Shown here in pieces: positions 7,227-16,011 of a stretch of DNA of 64,000 nucleotides. The notes under the pieces are model-generated. The model searched no databases and was not told the DNA's origin. It saw nothing but the letters and a program-made list of their open reading frames with translations. Origin of the DNA: Ruminococcus flavefaciens ND2009 (GTDB lineage: Bacteria > Bacillota > Clostridia > Oscillospirales > Ruminococcaceae); the NCBI RefSeq assembly GCF_000621785.1, contig NZ_KK211346.1:449754-513753 (forward strand), read 5' to 3'. Each line of letters begins with the position of its first letter. Position 1 is the stretch's first letter. The position numbers and the translations under genes were made by a program.

Positions 7227-9797
7227 ATGAAAAATGTAATTATTGGTATAACCGCTCATGTTGACTCCGGTAAGACCACACTTGCTGAGGCTATGCTTTA
7301 TTCCTCAGGAGCCATAAGAAGTCTCGGCAGAGTTGACAGCGGTAACTCCACTCTTGATACAAATTCAATAGAACGTGAACGCGGTATCACTATTTTTTCT
7401 GCACAAGCTGAATTTTCTGCTGAAAATACCCATTTTACCCTTCTGGATACCCCCGGACACGTTGACTTTTCATCGGAGACCGAGCGCACTATGCAGGTGC
7501 TCGATTACGCTGTTCTTGTTATAAGCGGGACAGATGGTGTACAGAGCCATACTTCTACACTGTGGAAGCTTCTCCGAAAATACGATATACCGGTTTTTAT
7601 CTTTGTGAATAAGATGGATCTTATCGGAGCTGACAAAAAGTTCCTTACCGAAAGGCTTCGCAAGGAGCTTTCGGACAGATGTGTGGATTTTACGGGAGTT
7701 TCCGACAGTGTCGCCGAGGACTGTGCCTCATGCTGCGAGGAACTTATGGATCAGTATCTTGAAAACGGCTCTCTTGACAACGAAACTATAGCTTCCTGTA
7801 TTGCACAGCGTCAGATCTTTCCTTGTTTCTTTGGTTCAGCACTGAAAATGCAGGGAGTAGAGGAATTTATCACACTTCTTGATAAATATACCAGGAGCCG
7901 AAGCTACAGCGACAGCTTTGCAGCAAAAGTTTATAAGATCTCATATGACGCGAAGGGAAGCCGTCTGACTCATCTTAAAGTTACAGGTGGTACCCTCAGG
8001 ATGCGTGACGATCTCAGGTACAAGGATCAGGACGGAAATGACATCAGTGCAAAGGTGAGCTCAGTCAGGTTCTATACCGGTGAAAAGTTCCGCACAGCTG
8101 ATCTGGTCAATGCCGGTGAAGTCTGTGCAGTTACAGGACTTACAGGTACCTATGCAGGACAGGGGCTTGGCGCGGAAAAGGACTCTGATGAAGCGACTCT
8201 GGAACCGGTAATGACATACCGTGTATCACTTCCGAAGGAAAAGAATGTACATGAAGCTCTGAAAGAACTGCGAATTCTTGAGGATCAGGACCCTCAGCTC
8301 CATATTCTCTGGAACGAGCAGAACCGAGAGATCCATATCCAGCTTATGGGAGCAGTACAGACTGAGGTGCTTACTAAGCTTGTTTCTGATAAATTCGGTT
8401 TTGACATCGCATTTCTTGACGGTGCAGTTACCTACAGGGAGACTATACGAACCACCGTTGAAGGTGTGGGACACTACGAACCGCTGCGTCATTACGCTGA
8501 AACACATATCCTTATGGAGCCTCTCCCGCGGGGAAGCGGAATAGTCATTGATACAGTCTGTCCCGAGGATGAGCTGGACAGGAACTGGCAGCGTCTTATT
8601 CTTACTCATATCAAGGAAAAAGCTCATGTTGGCGTACTTACAGGCTCTCCTGTTACCGATATTAAGTTTACACTGGTGAAGGGCAAAGCTCACCTCAAAC
8701 ATACCGAAGGAGGAGACTTCAGACAGGCTACTTATCGTGCTGTCAGACAGGGGCTAAGACTTGCAGAGTCTGTTCTGCTTGAGCCTTATTATGAATACGA
8801 ACTTGAGGTTCCTGTGGAAAACGTAGGAAGAGCGATAGCCGATCTTCAGCGTATGTGTGCGGAATTTGACACTCCTGAAACAGTAGGGGAGAATTCTGTA
8901 ATAAGAGGAAGTGCACCTGTATCGGAGATGAACAGCTATCAGGCTGAAATGATCGCATATACGCATGGCAGAGGCAGACTTTCTCTTTCTCTGGAAGGCT
9001 ATAAGGAATGCCATAACGCAGATGATGTAATAACCGCTTTCGCATACTCTGCTGATAATGATACTGAAAACAGCGCCGATTCGGTATTCTGTTCTCATGG
9101 TGCGGGTTATCTTGTTAAGTGGGATGAGGTATATGATCATATGCACCTTCCGCTTTATCTCAGTGAAAACGATGAGACTGATGAAGCTCCCGAAGAGAGG
9201 CGTAACAAGGCTCAGAAATTCCTTGAAAAAGCTGTCAGTGATGAAGAACTCATGGAAATTTTCGAGCGGACATATGGCAAGATAAAACGTGACCCACATA
9301 AAGCATTCAAGAAGACAAAGGCGGTCTCTATAGACGATAAGAAAGTACGGCTGCCTAAATTTGATGGACCTGACTATTTGCTGGTGGACGGCTACAACAT
9401 TATTTTCGCCTGGGAGGATCTGAAAAAAATAGCCGAGGACAACCTTGATGCCGCAAGGGGAGAACTCATCAACCGAATGTGCAACTATCAAGGTTATGCG
9501 GGATGTGAGCTTATTCTTGTTTTTGATGCCTATCGTGTCAAAGGAAAACACCGAGAGGTTGAGAAATACTGCAACATTAATATCGTATATACCAAGGAGT
9601 CAGAGACGGCGGATTCCTATATAGAGAGAGTGACCCATGAGCTTTCAAAGAAACACAGGGTAAGAGTAGCTACCTCCGATGGTCTTGAACAGATGATAAT
9701 TCTCGGAAATGGAGCGATGAGGATCTCTGCCACGGAATTCAGAAAGAGATACGAAGCTGCCGAGCGCTCTATAAAAGAGTTCATTGATTCAATGTGA
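7227..9797 (+). CDS. TetM/EF-G-like translation GTPase fused to a Rae1/YacP-type NYN ribonuclease domain
   Basis: Residues 1 to about 650 form a translation GTPase like the ribosomal protection proteins TetM/TetO: P-loop AHVDSGKTT (10-18), switch RGIT, DTPGHVD, NKMD, then EF-G domains II-V. Residues 717-856 are an NYN/PIN-like domain beginning YLLVDGYNIIFAW, with VFDAYRVKGKHREVEK, TKESETADSYIE and VATSDGLEQ. These match the Bacillus Rae1 (YacP) protein closely as I recall it (LLVDGYNMIGAW, VVFDAHLVKG, FTKENETADERIE, VATSDYTEQ). Candidate acidic catalytic residues are D721, D767 and D796. Rae1 cuts mRNA in the ribosomal A site, and TetM-type GTPases also act at the A site, so the fusion is functionally coherent. 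The linker (about 650-716) is charged. True tetracycline resistance is not established. The gene is monocistronic, with its own promoter and terminator. Confidence 0.88.
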   Translation: MKNVIIGITAHVDSGKTTLAEAMLYSSGAIRSLGRVDSGNSTLDTNSIERERGITIFSAQAEFSAENTHFTLLDTPGHVDFSSETERTMQVLDYAVLVISGTDGVQSHTSTLWKLLRKYDIPVFIFVNKMDLIGADKKFLTERLRKELSDRCVDFTGVSDSVAEDCASCCEELMDQYLENGSLDNETIASCIAQRQIFPCFFGSALKMQGVEEFITLLDKYTRSRSYSDSFAAKVYKISYDAKGSRLTHLKVTGGTLRMRDDLRYKDQDGNDISAKVSSVRFYTGEKFRTADLVNAGEVCAVTGLTGTYAGQGLGAEKDSDEATLEPVMTYRVSLPKEKNVHEALKELRILEDQDPQLHILWNEQNREIHIQLMGAVQTEVLTKLVSDKFGFDIAFLDGAVTYRETIRTTVEGVGHYEPLRHYAETHILMEPLPRGSGIVIDTVCPEDELDRNWQRLILTHIKEKAHVGVLTGSPVTDIKFTLVKGKAHLKHTEGGDFRQATYRAVRQGLRLAESVLLEPYYEYELEVPVENVGRAIADLQRMCAEFDTPETVGENSVIRGSAPVSEMNSYQAEMIAYTHGRGRLSLSLEGYKECHNADDVITAFAYSADNDTENSADSVFCSHGAGYLVKWDEVYDHMHLPLYLSENDETDEAPEERRNKAQKFLEKAVSDEELMEIFERTYGKIKRDPHKAFKKTKAVSIDDKKVRLPKFDGPDYLLVDGYNIIFAWEDLKKIAEDNLDAARGELINRMCNYQGYAGCELILVFDAYRVKGKHREVEKYCNINIVYTKESETADSYIERVTHELSKKHRVRVATSDGLEQMIILGNGAMRISATEFRKRYEAAERSIKEFIDSM

Positions 9798-9800
9798 AAT

Positions 9801-9830
9801 AAAAGCAGATCTGAAAAGGTCTGCTTTTTT
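9801..9830 (+). terminator. terminator of the GTPase-NYN gene
   Basis: AAAAGCAGATC (9801-9811) pairs with GGTCTGCTTTT (9818-9828), followed by T residues. Strong rho-independent terminator 3 bp after the stop codon. Confidence 0.9.
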
Positions 9831-9891
9831 GTTATTCAGTATATCATATTTGGATAAAATAAAAAAATAATTATAATTTCCGAAAAAATAG

Positions 9892-9920
9892 TGGAAATTC
9901 ATTCAGTAATATGTTATAAT
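9892..9920 (+). promoter_or_regulatory. candidate promoter of the oxaloacetate decarboxylase cluster
   Basis: TATAAT (9915-9920) preceded at 17 bp by TGGAAA (9892-9897), a poor -35 box. The resulting leader of about 100 nt holds CTGAAA (9951-9956) pairing with TTTCAG (9979-9984), followed by a T-rich run, which could be a weak attenuator. Confidence 0.5.
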
Positions 9921-10028
9921 TAGTTTTGATTGGGATTTTTTTAAGGAATGCTGAAAAAGCTTCTTATGACCGATCACATTTCAGTATATTTTTTCTGCAA
10001 TGCAGATTTATTTTGAGGAGGCTTGTAC

Positions 10029-11426
10029 ATGAAAAAAGTGCAACTGACAGAAACCGTATTGCGTGACGCCAATCAGTCACTGATGGCTACGCGTCTGCCA
10101 TATTCCGACTATGAGGGCATACTCTCAGATATGGACAAGGCAGGCTACTATTCTATCGAGTGCTGGGGCGGAGCAACATTTGACTCCTGTCTTCGTTATC
10201 TCGGTGAGGATCCCTGGGAGAGACTCCGCAATCTGAGGAAAAATCTTCCCAACAGCAGACTTCAGATGCTTCTCAGAGGTCAGAACCTTCTGGGGTATAA
10301 GCACTATCACGATGATGTAGTTGAGAAGTTCATCGAACTTTCGATCAAGAACGGTATTGACGTTATCCGTATTTTCGACGCTCTCAACGATTTCAGAAAT
10401 ATTGAGACAGCTCTCAATGCTACAAAGAAGTATGCAACAGAGAAGACTATCGCTTCCGGATGTATCTCATATACACAGAGCCCTGTACATACAGTAGACA
10501 AGTACATCGAGATGTGTAAAGATCTCCAGAAGATGGGCTTTGACACTATTTGCCTTAAGGATATGGCTGGCACAATGTCTCCCTATGAAGCTGAGCACCT
10601 CATCAAGGGAATCAAGGACGCTATAGGCGATATGACGCTCATTCTCCATACTCACTGCACAACAGGTATGGCTTATATGACACTGACAAAGGCTATCGAG
10701 TCTGGTATCGACGTTATCGACTGCGCAACATCATGCTTCTCAGGCGGTACCTCACAGCCCGCTACCGAGAGTATGTTCTACGCTCTCAGCCAGTACGGCA
10801 TCGAGACAGGTCTTAACGAGGACATCATCAATAAGGTAAATGACTACTTCAAGCCTATCAAGCAGAAGTACATCGACAATGGTCAGCTCAACCCCAAGAG
10901 CCTTGGTACAGACGCTCAGGCTTTGGTTTACAAGGTTCCCGGCGGTATGCTCTCAAACATGATCGCTAACCTTACAGATATGCACGCAATGGATAAGTTT
11001 GACGAGGCTCTCGCAGAGATCCCGAAGGTAAGAGCTGACATGGGTTATCCTCCGCTGGTTACACCTCTCTCTCAGATGGTAGGAAATCAGGCTGTTACAA
11101 ACGTGCTCGTTGGTGAAAGATACAAGAACATCTCCAAGGAGATCAAGAACTATATAAAGGGTGAATACGGTAATCCTCCTGCACCTATCGCACAGGATCT
11201 CGTAGAAAAGGTTCTCGGCGACGGCGAGGCTGTTGACTGCCGTATCGAAGACCAGAAGAGAACAGGTGAGGAGTTCACAGCTGCAAGAGAAGCTCTCGGC
11301 GATCTCTGCCGCAGCGAGGAGGATGTAATGAGCTATATCTGCTATCCCGATCAGACTCTCAATTTCCTCAAGGACCGCAAGGCTAAGGAAGAAAACGAAG
11401 CTGTTTACACCATTGAGGAAATGTAA
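10029..11426 (+). CDS. oadA: oxaloacetate decarboxylase alpha subunit (carboxyltransferase)
   Basis: The 465-residue protein is the TIM-barrel carboxyltransferase shared by oxaloacetate decarboxylase alpha and pyruvate carboxylase subunit B. It moves the carboxyl group of oxaloacetate to biotin. Seen: ETVLRDANQSLMATRL (8-23) with the metal ligand D13, the catalytic Lys177 in CLKDMAG, and the metal ligands H207 and H209 in LHTHCTTG. GAGGAGG at 10015-10021 favours the ATG at 10029 over the in-frame TTG six bases upstream. The C-terminal biotin domain found in many OadA proteins is absent and is encoded two genes downstream. The neighbours OadG, BCCP and OadB make a Na+-pumping decarboxylase far more likely than a pyruvate carboxylase. 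Confidence 0.93.
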   Translation: MKKVQLTETVLRDANQSLMATRLPYSDYEGILSDMDKAGYYSIECWGGATFDSCLRYLGEDPWERLRNLRKNLPNSRLQMLLRGQNLLGYKHYHDDVVEKFIELSIKNGIDVIRIFDALNDFRNIETALNATKKYATEKTIASGCISYTQSPVHTVDKYIEMCKDLQKMGFDTICLKDMAGTMSPYEAEHLIKGIKDAIGDMTLILHTHCTTGMAYMTLTKAIESGIDVIDCATSCFSGGTSQPATESMFYALSQYGIETGLNEDIINKVNDYFKPIKQKYIDNGQLNPKSLGTDAQALVYKVPGGMLSNMIANLTDMHAMDKFDEALAEIPKVRADMGYPPLVTPLSQMVGNQAVTNVLVGERYKNISKEIKNYIKGEYGNPPAPIAQDLVEKVLGDGEAVDCRIEDQKRTGEEFTAAREALGDLCRSEEDVMSYICYPDQTLNFLKDRKAKEENEAVYTIEEM

Positions 11427-11438
11427 GGAGGCAGAGTT

Positions 11439-11822
11439 ATGTTTGATTCAAACTTTTTTACTGCTGCTGCCGAAAACGTAAAGGAAATGTCTATCGGTGA
11501 CGCAGCGATCACCGCTGTGTTTGGTTACTGCGTTGTTTTCTGCGGACTTATTTTCCTGATGATCGTTCTCTACTGCACAGGTGCTTACTTCAAGTCAAAG
11601 AACGAAAAGGAAAGCACCATTGCAGAAGCTAAAAAGAAGATCGCTCCCGAGGCTGCTCCCGAAGCTGAAAAGGAGCTTCCTCTTGCTCCCGGTTCAGCAG
11701 GTCATGTTAAGCTCTTTGACGTTCCTGATAAGGAAGCTGCTATGATAATGGCTATCGTTGCCGATAAAATGCAGAAGCCGCTCAATGAGCTGCACTTTAT
11801 TTCCATTAAGGAGGTCAAATAA
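11439..11822 (+). CDS. oadG: oxaloacetate decarboxylase gamma subunit
   Basis: A 127-residue protein with one transmembrane helix (about 24-48) and a soluble tail rich in Glu, Ala and Pro. This is the build of the OadG/methylmalonyl-CoA decarboxylase delta family, which anchors the carboxyltransferase to the membrane pump and helps assembly. Between residues 55 and 90 there is a flexible linker; the last 35 residues (HVKLFDVPDKEAAMIMAIVA) form a small folded piece. The gene lies 12 bp after oadA and 2 bp before the biotin carrier gene, so translation is coupled along the cluster. The family is weakly conserved, so the name depends partly on context. Confidence 0.85.
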   Translation: MFDSNFFTAAAENVKEMSIGDAAITAVFGYCVVFCGLIFLMIVLYCTGAYFKSKNEKESTIAEAKKKIAPEAAPEAEKELPLAPGSAGHVKLFDVPDKEAAMIMAIVADKMQKPLNELHFISIKEVK

Positions 11823-11824
11823 TC

Positions 11825-12226
11825 ATGAAGTATAAAGTAACTCTTAACGGCAAAACCTATGAAGTTGAGGTAGAACAGGGTAAAGCTGTTCTGCTTGATG
11901 AATACGAGGCACTTGCACCCGCTCCCGCAGCTGCCGCTGCTCCTGTTGCAGCTGCACCCGCTGCCGCAGCGGCTCCCGCTCCTGCACCTGCAGCACCTGT
12001 TGATCTTGCAGCAGGCGAGACTGTAACAGCTCCTATGCCCGGAAACATCATCAGAGTTGATGTTGCTAAGGGCGACGCTGTAAAGGCTGGTCAGATCCTC
12101 GTTATCCTCGAGGCTATGAAGATGGAAAATGAGATAGTAGCTCCTAAGGACGGTACAGTTGCTCAGGTAGTTACAAGCAAGGGTTCTGTTGTAGATACAG
12201 GCGCTCCTCTGGTTGTTATCGCATAA
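11825..12226 (+). CDS. biotin carboxyl carrier protein of the decarboxylase
   Basis: The 133-residue protein has a short N-terminal beta segment (1-30), an Ala/Pro linker (31-60) that is almost pure AP and A repeats, and a C-terminal biotinyl domain. The biotinylation motif is EAMKMENE, with Lys99 as the modified residue, and the tail VTSKGSVVDTGAPLVVI is typical of the fold. It carries CO2 from the alpha subunit to the membrane beta subunit. The gene sits between oadG and oadB and ends with a GGAGG site for oadB. Confidence 0.95.
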   Translation: MKYKVTLNGKTYEVEVEQGKAVLLDEYEALAPAPAAAAAPVAAAPAAAAAPAPAPAAPVDLAAGETVTAPMPGNIIRVDVAKGDAVKAGQILVILEAMKMENEIVAPKDGTVAQVVTSKGSVVDTGAPLVVIA

Positions 12227-12238
12227 GGAGGACTTGAA

Positions 12239-13459
12239 ATGGATATACTTGAAACCCTTAAAACTCTTTGGGAAAGCTCCGGTTTTCACAGCTTTCTCAT
12301 TGACGGAGGCTGGAAAAATCTTATAATGATCCTTATTTCCTGCGTCCTCCTTTATCTTGGTATCAAAAAGAAGTTTGAACCTCTTCTTCTTGTTGGTATC
12401 GCATTCGGCTGTCTCCTTGTAAATCTTTCCTACTTCACAGCAGGAGACACATCTGACGCGCTTTACCACATGAATCTCTGGGATAACTTCCTTGATCCTA
12501 CTCACGAAGACTATCACAGCTACGGAGCAATCATGGCTCACGGTGGACTTCTTGATATCCTCTACATAGGCGTCAAGGCAGGTATCTATCCTTCACTCAT
12601 ATTCATGGGCGTTGGTGCAATGACTGACTTCGGTCCCCTTATTTCAAATCCTAAGAGCCTTCTCCTTGGTGCAGCTGCTCAGATGGGTGTATTCCTTGCA
12701 TTCTTCGGCGCTGTATGCCTCGGATTCAGCGGAAATCAGGCTGCATCAATCGGTATCATCGGCGGCGCTGATGGTCCTACAGCTATCTTCCTTACAACAA
12801 AGCTGGCACCAGAGCTCCTCGGACCTATAGCTATCGCAGCTTACTCCTACATGGCTCTTATCCCTATGATACAGCCTCCGCTCATGAGACTTCTCACCAC
12901 AAAGAAGGAAAGAGAAGTAAAGATGGAGCAGACTCGTGTCGTAACAAAGACAGAGAAGATCATCTTCCCTATAATCGTTGCTATGTTCGTAATCCTTCTT
13001 CTCCCTTCAACAGCTCCTCTTGTAGGCTGCCTTATGCTCGGTAACCTCTGGAGAGAGTGTGGAGTTACAGAAAGACTTTCAGACACAGTTCAGAATGCTC
13101 TTATGAACATCGTAACTGTATTCCTTGGAATTTCCGTTGGTGCTACAACAGCTGCAGACAGATTCCTCTCACTTGAGACCATCAAGATCATCGTTCTTGG
13201 CCTTACAGCATTTGCATTCTCTACAATCGGCGGACTCCTCGTTGGTAAGATCATGTATAAGCTTTCAGGCGGCAAGATCAATCCTCTTATCGGTTCTGCA
13301 GGTGTTTCAGCCGTTCCTATGGCTGCCCGTGTATCGCAGATGGAAGGTCAGAAGGCTAATCCTTCAAACTTCCTGCTCATGCACGCTATGGGACCAAACG
13401 TTGCAGGTGTTATCGGTTCTGCTATCGCAGCAGGATTCCTCCTGGCTGTATTCAAGTGA
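12239..13459 (+). CDS. oadB: oxaloacetate decarboxylase beta subunit (Na+ pump)
   Basis: A 406-residue, very hydrophobic protein of the OadB/GcdB/MmdB family. It decarboxylates carboxybiotin at the membrane and couples this to export of Na+. The family hallmark GIIGGADGPTAIFLT spans residues 172-186, with Asp178 matching the essential D203 of the Klebsiella enzyme. Other conserved pieces are GVGAMTDFGPL (124-134), the SAGVSAVPMAAR stretch, and the terminal MHAMGPNVAGVIGSA. It closes the oadA-oadG-BCCP-oadB unit and is followed by a strong terminator. Methylmalonyl-CoA or glutaconyl-CoA decarboxylase beta subunits look alike; the oadA partner decides for oxaloacetate. Confidence 0.95.
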   Translation: MDILETLKTLWESSGFHSFLIDGGWKNLIMILISCVLLYLGIKKKFEPLLLVGIAFGCLLVNLSYFTAGDTSDALYHMNLWDNFLDPTHEDYHSYGAIMAHGGLLDILYIGVKAGIYPSLIFMGVGAMTDFGPLISNPKSLLLGAAAQMGVFLAFFGAVCLGFSGNQAASIGIIGGADGPTAIFLTTKLAPELLGPIAIAAYSYMALIPMIQPPLMRLLTTKKEREVKMEQTRVVTKTEKIIFPIIVAMFVILLLPSTAPLVGCLMLGNLWRECGVTERLSDTVQNALMNIVTVFLGISVGATTAADRFLSLETIKIIVLGLTAFAFSTIGGLLVGKIMYKLSGGKINPLIGSAGVSAVPMAARVSQMEGQKANPSNFLLMHAMGPNVAGVIGSAIAAGFLLAVFK

Positions 13460-13482
13460 TATAAACTGAACACATTGCATAT

Positions 13483-13515
13483 AAAGTCACGGCATTCAGG
13501 TGCCGTGACTTTTTT
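13483..13515 (+). terminator. terminator of the oxaloacetate decarboxylase cluster
   Basis: AAAGTCACGGCA (13483-13494) pairs perfectly with TGCCGTGACTTT (13501-13512) around a 6-base loop, followed by T residues to 13515. Confidence 0.95.
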
Positions 13516-13516
13516 G

Positions 13517-13545
13517 TTGACAGCCGATCATAAATCCATTATAAT
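13517..13545 (+). promoter_or_regulatory. promoter of the alpha/beta hydrolase gene
   Basis: TTGACA (13517-13522), 17 bp, TATAAT (13540-13545): a perfect consensus starting one base after the preceding terminator. The leader is only about 15 nt. Confidence 0.9.
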
Positions 13546-13567
13546 TATGTCATAACGGAGGTGTGAT

Positions 13568-14329
13568 ATGAGTTATTTTACATTTGATAATAAAAAGATA
13601 TATTATGAGGAGAATGGCAGCGGAACACCACTGTTATTCCTTCATGGCAACACAGCTTCTTCTAAAATGTTCACAGATTTCAGCAAACGATACACGGACA
13701 GTTACAAAGTTATACTCATAGACTTCCTCGGACACGGAAGATCGGAAAGGTTATCGGAATTACCTGCAGATTTATGGTTTTATGAGGCTCAGCAGGTAAT
13801 TGCGTTTCTCAGGCATAAACATTATGACAAGGTTAACATTATAGGTAGCAGCGGGGGAGCAATTGTTGCTCTGAATGTAGCACTTGAGGCGTCCGAATGT
13901 GTGGACAAAGTCATTGCTGACAGTTTTGAGGGTGAGAAAGCTGATGAAGCTTTTGTAAAAAATCTGCTTTCCGACCGCAGTTCTTCGCTGGAAGATACAA
14001 ATGCAAGGGGATTTTACTCCTATATGCACGGTGATGACTGGGAGCAGATCGTTCATAATGACACATCGGCTATAATCAGACACTCAAAAGAAGTTGTGAA
14101 TTTCTTCCACAGACCTATCAGTGATCTTAAAGCTAAGGTGCTGCTCACAGGAAGTAAAGGCGATAATTTTATGTACAGCGTTGCACCTGACTACTACGAA
14201 AAAGTGTACGGTAATATGCTGGAAAAGTTGCCCAATGGAAGTATGTATCTCTTTGAAAGCGGAGATCACCCTGCCATGATGACGAATCAGGATGAGTTCT
14301 ACAGGCTAAGCGTTGAATTCTTAGCGTAG
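13568..14329 (+). CDS. alpha/beta-hydrolase fold protein
   Basis: A 253-residue serine hydrolase. The oxyanion region is FLHGNTASS (24-32); the nucleophile elbow is IGSSGGA with Ser95; an Asp lies in LTGSKGDNFM and the catalytic His in ESGDHPAMM near the C terminus. A cap region lies between about 125 and 180. GGAGGTG precedes the ATG. It is alone on its transcript under a perfect promoter, so probably well expressed. Family members include esterases and carbon-carbon hydrolases; the substrate cannot be inferred here. Confidence 0.85.
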   Translation: MSYFTFDNKKIYYEENGSGTPLLFLHGNTASSKMFTDFSKRYTDSYKVILIDFLGHGRSERLSELPADLWFYEAQQVIAFLRHKHYDKVNIIGSSGGAIVALNVALEASECVDKVIADSFEGEKADEAFVKNLLSDRSSSLEDTNARGFYSYMHGDDWEQIVHNDTSAIIRHSKEVVNFFHRPISDLKAKVLLTGSKGDNFMYSVAPDYYEKVYGNMLEKLPNGSMYLFESGDHPAMMTNQDEFYRLSVEFLA

Positions 14330-14405
14330 AACAGGGCAATTTCAATATATATACAGTCGTCACAAAAAGTTTTCATGTTTAAGATGAAAAATATTGAGGA
14401 AATAC

Positions 14406-14434
14406 TTGCAAAATATCATGAAATGGTGTAAAAT
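14406..14434 (+). promoter_or_regulatory. pgk promoter
   Basis: TTGCAA (14406-14411), 17 bp, TAAAAT (14429-14434). The predicted start near 14441 lies just before GTTGTT (14445-14450), which can pair with AACAAC (14459-14464), giving a hairpin at the 5' end of the message. Confidence 0.7.
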
Positions 14435-14503
14435 AGTAATGTACGTTGTTAATAATATAACAACAGCGATCAATGTATCTTATTACGAAAGGATGTCATA
14501 CCC

Positions 14504-15724
14504 ATGGCAGGATTAAACAAGGTTACTGTAGAAGACATTAACGTTAAGGGCAGAAAGGTACTCGTAAGAGTAGATTTCAACGTTCCCATGAAGGACGGCG
14601 TTATCACAAACGATAACAGGATCCAGGCTGCTCTTCCCACTATCAATAAGCTCGTTGAGAACGGTGCAAAGGTTGTTCTTTGCTCACATCTCGGCAAGCC
14701 CAAGAATGGTCCCGAGGCTAAGTTCTCACTGGCTCCCGCAGCAGCAAGACTTGCTGAGCTGGTAAACACAAAGGTTACATTCGCAGCTGATGATACAGTT
14801 GTCGGCGACAACGCTAAGAAGGCTGTTGCTGCTATGAAGGACGGCGAGATCGTTGTTCTCGAGAACACACGTTTCCGCGGCAACGAGGAGACAAAGAACG
14901 GTGAGGAGTTCTCTAAGGAGCTCGCTGACCTCGTTGACGACGAAGTTTTCGTTATGGACGCTTTCGGTTCTGCTCACAGAGCTCACGCTTCAACAGCAGG
15001 CGTTACAAAGTTCGTTAAGGAGACAGCTGTTGGTTACCTCATGCAGAAGGAGATCCAGTATCTCGGCAATGCAGTAGAGGTTCCCGAGAGACCCTTCGTT
15101 GCTATCCTCGGCGGTGCTAAGGTAGCTGATAAGCTCAACGTTATCTCTAACCTCCTTGAGAAGTGTGATACTCTTATCATCGGCGGCGGTATGGCTTATA
15201 CATTCATCAAGGCACAGGGCGGCTCTATCGGTATGTCACTTGTTGACGAAGAGAAGCTTGATTACTGTAAGGAAATGCTGGCTAAGGCTGAAAAGCTCGG
15301 CAAGAAGATCCTTCTCCCTGTTGATACAGCTATCGCAGCTTCATTCCCTGATCCTATTGATGCAGAGATCAGCGTAGAGTACGTTGACGCTGACAAGATC
15401 CCTGCTGACAAGATGGGTCTTGATATCGGTCCTAAGACAGCTGCTATCTTTGCAGAGGCTGCTAAGACTGCAAAGACTGTTGTTTGGAACGGACCTATGG
15501 GCGTTTTCGAGAACCCCACACTCAAGAAGGGTACAGTAGCAGTTTGCGAGGCACTTGCTGAGGCTGACGCTACTACTATCATCGGCGGCGGCGATTCTGC
15601 TACAGCTGCTATTCAGCTCGGTTTCGCTGACAAGATGAGCCACATCTCAACAGGCGGCGGTGCTTCTCTCGAATACCTCGAGGGTAAGGTGCTCCCCGGC
15701 GTTGCAGCTATCGCTGAAAAGTAA
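14504..15724 (+). CDS. pgk: phosphoglycerate kinase
   Basis: A 406-residue enzyme of normal length, converting 1,3-bisphosphoglycerate and ADP to 3-phosphoglycerate and ATP. Conserved blocks: [14 protein letters not shown] (19-32) and CSHLGKP for the substrate half, [11 protein letters not shown] and [13 protein letters not shown], then the nucleotide-binding [23 protein letters not shown] and [11 protein letters not shown], ending with [14 protein letters not shown]. Codon use is strongly biased (GTT, GCT, AAG, CTC), as in the neighbouring glycolytic genes, indicating high expression. It heads the pgk - small membrane protein - tpiA group. Confidence 0.98.
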   Translation: MAGLNKVTVEDINVKGRKVLVRVDFNVPMKDGVITNDNRIQAALPTINKLVENGAKVVLCSHLGKPKNGPEAKFSLAPAAARLAELVNTKVTFAADDTVVGDNAKKAVAAMKDGEIVVLENTRFRGNEETKNGEEFSKELADLVDDEVFVMDAFGSAHRAHASTAGVTKFVKETAVGYLMQKEIQYLGNAVEVPERPFVAILGGAKVADKLNVISNLLEKCDTLIIGGGMAYTFIKAQGGSIGMSLVDEEKLDYCKEMLAKAEKLGKKILLPVDTAIAASFPDPIDAEISVEYVDADKIPADKMGLDIGPKTAAIFAEAAKTAKTVVWNGPMGVFENPTLKKGTVAVCEALAEADATTIIGGGDSATAAIQLGFADKMSHISTGGGASLEYLEGKVLPGVAAIAEK

Positions 15725-15734
15725 TAATATGATC

Positions 15735-15765
15735 AATAGGGCGGATAGAGATATTCGCCCTTATT
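15735..15765 (+). terminator. weak hairpin between pgk and the small membrane gene
   Basis: AATAGGGCG (15735-15743) pairs with CGCCCTTATT (15756-15765). There is no proper U tract, so it may be a processing or partial termination site that lets some transcription run on to tpiA. Confidence 0.45.
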
Positions 15766-15785
15766 GTGGTAAATGAGGTGTTATT

Positions 15786-15995
15786 ATGAAACTCATTACA
15801 AGAGCACAGGAGGATAAGATTACTCTTATTCTTCTTTCAGTCGTTTGCTTTCTTCTCGGAGTTGTTTTAGGCTTTGTTCTTTCTCCTATAAAGAAGGGCA
15901 TTGCTATCGGAAACAACAGCGGAAACAATTTCGGTGACAAAGATGCAGATATGTTCCCTTACGATGATGATGACGACGACGAAATAAAATTCTGA
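15786..15995 (+). CDS. small single-pass membrane protein
   Basis: A 69-residue protein with one transmembrane helix (about 14-36) and a C-terminal tail that ends in a run of Asp and Glu. It lies between pgk and tpiA, 16 bp before tpiA, with a usable ribosome binding site (GAGGTG) before the ATG. No family is recognised. The position is stable enough to suggest a real gene, and codon choice is coding-like, but function is unknown. Confidence 0.7.
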   Translation: MKLITRAQEDKITLILLSVVCFLLGVVLGFVLSPIKKGIAIGNNSGNNFGDKDADMFPYDDDDDDEIKF

Positions 15996-16011
15996 TAAAG
16001 GAGTTAATATC

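Noticed and set aside
7227..9797. Call as tetracycline resistance gene tet(M)/tet(W)
   Set aside because: Domain plan is TetM-like, but divergence, the fused nuclease and the stable chromosomal setting argue against an acquired resistance gene. No mobile element borders it.
10023..10028. TTG start of oadA
   Set aside because: The ribosome binding site GAGGAGG is too near the TTG; spacing fits the ATG at 10029.
11702..12541. 279-residue antisense frame across oadG, BCCP and oadB
   Set aside because: Low-complexity Cys/Ser/Gly run comes from the Ala/Pro linker of the biotin protein read backwards; no start signals.
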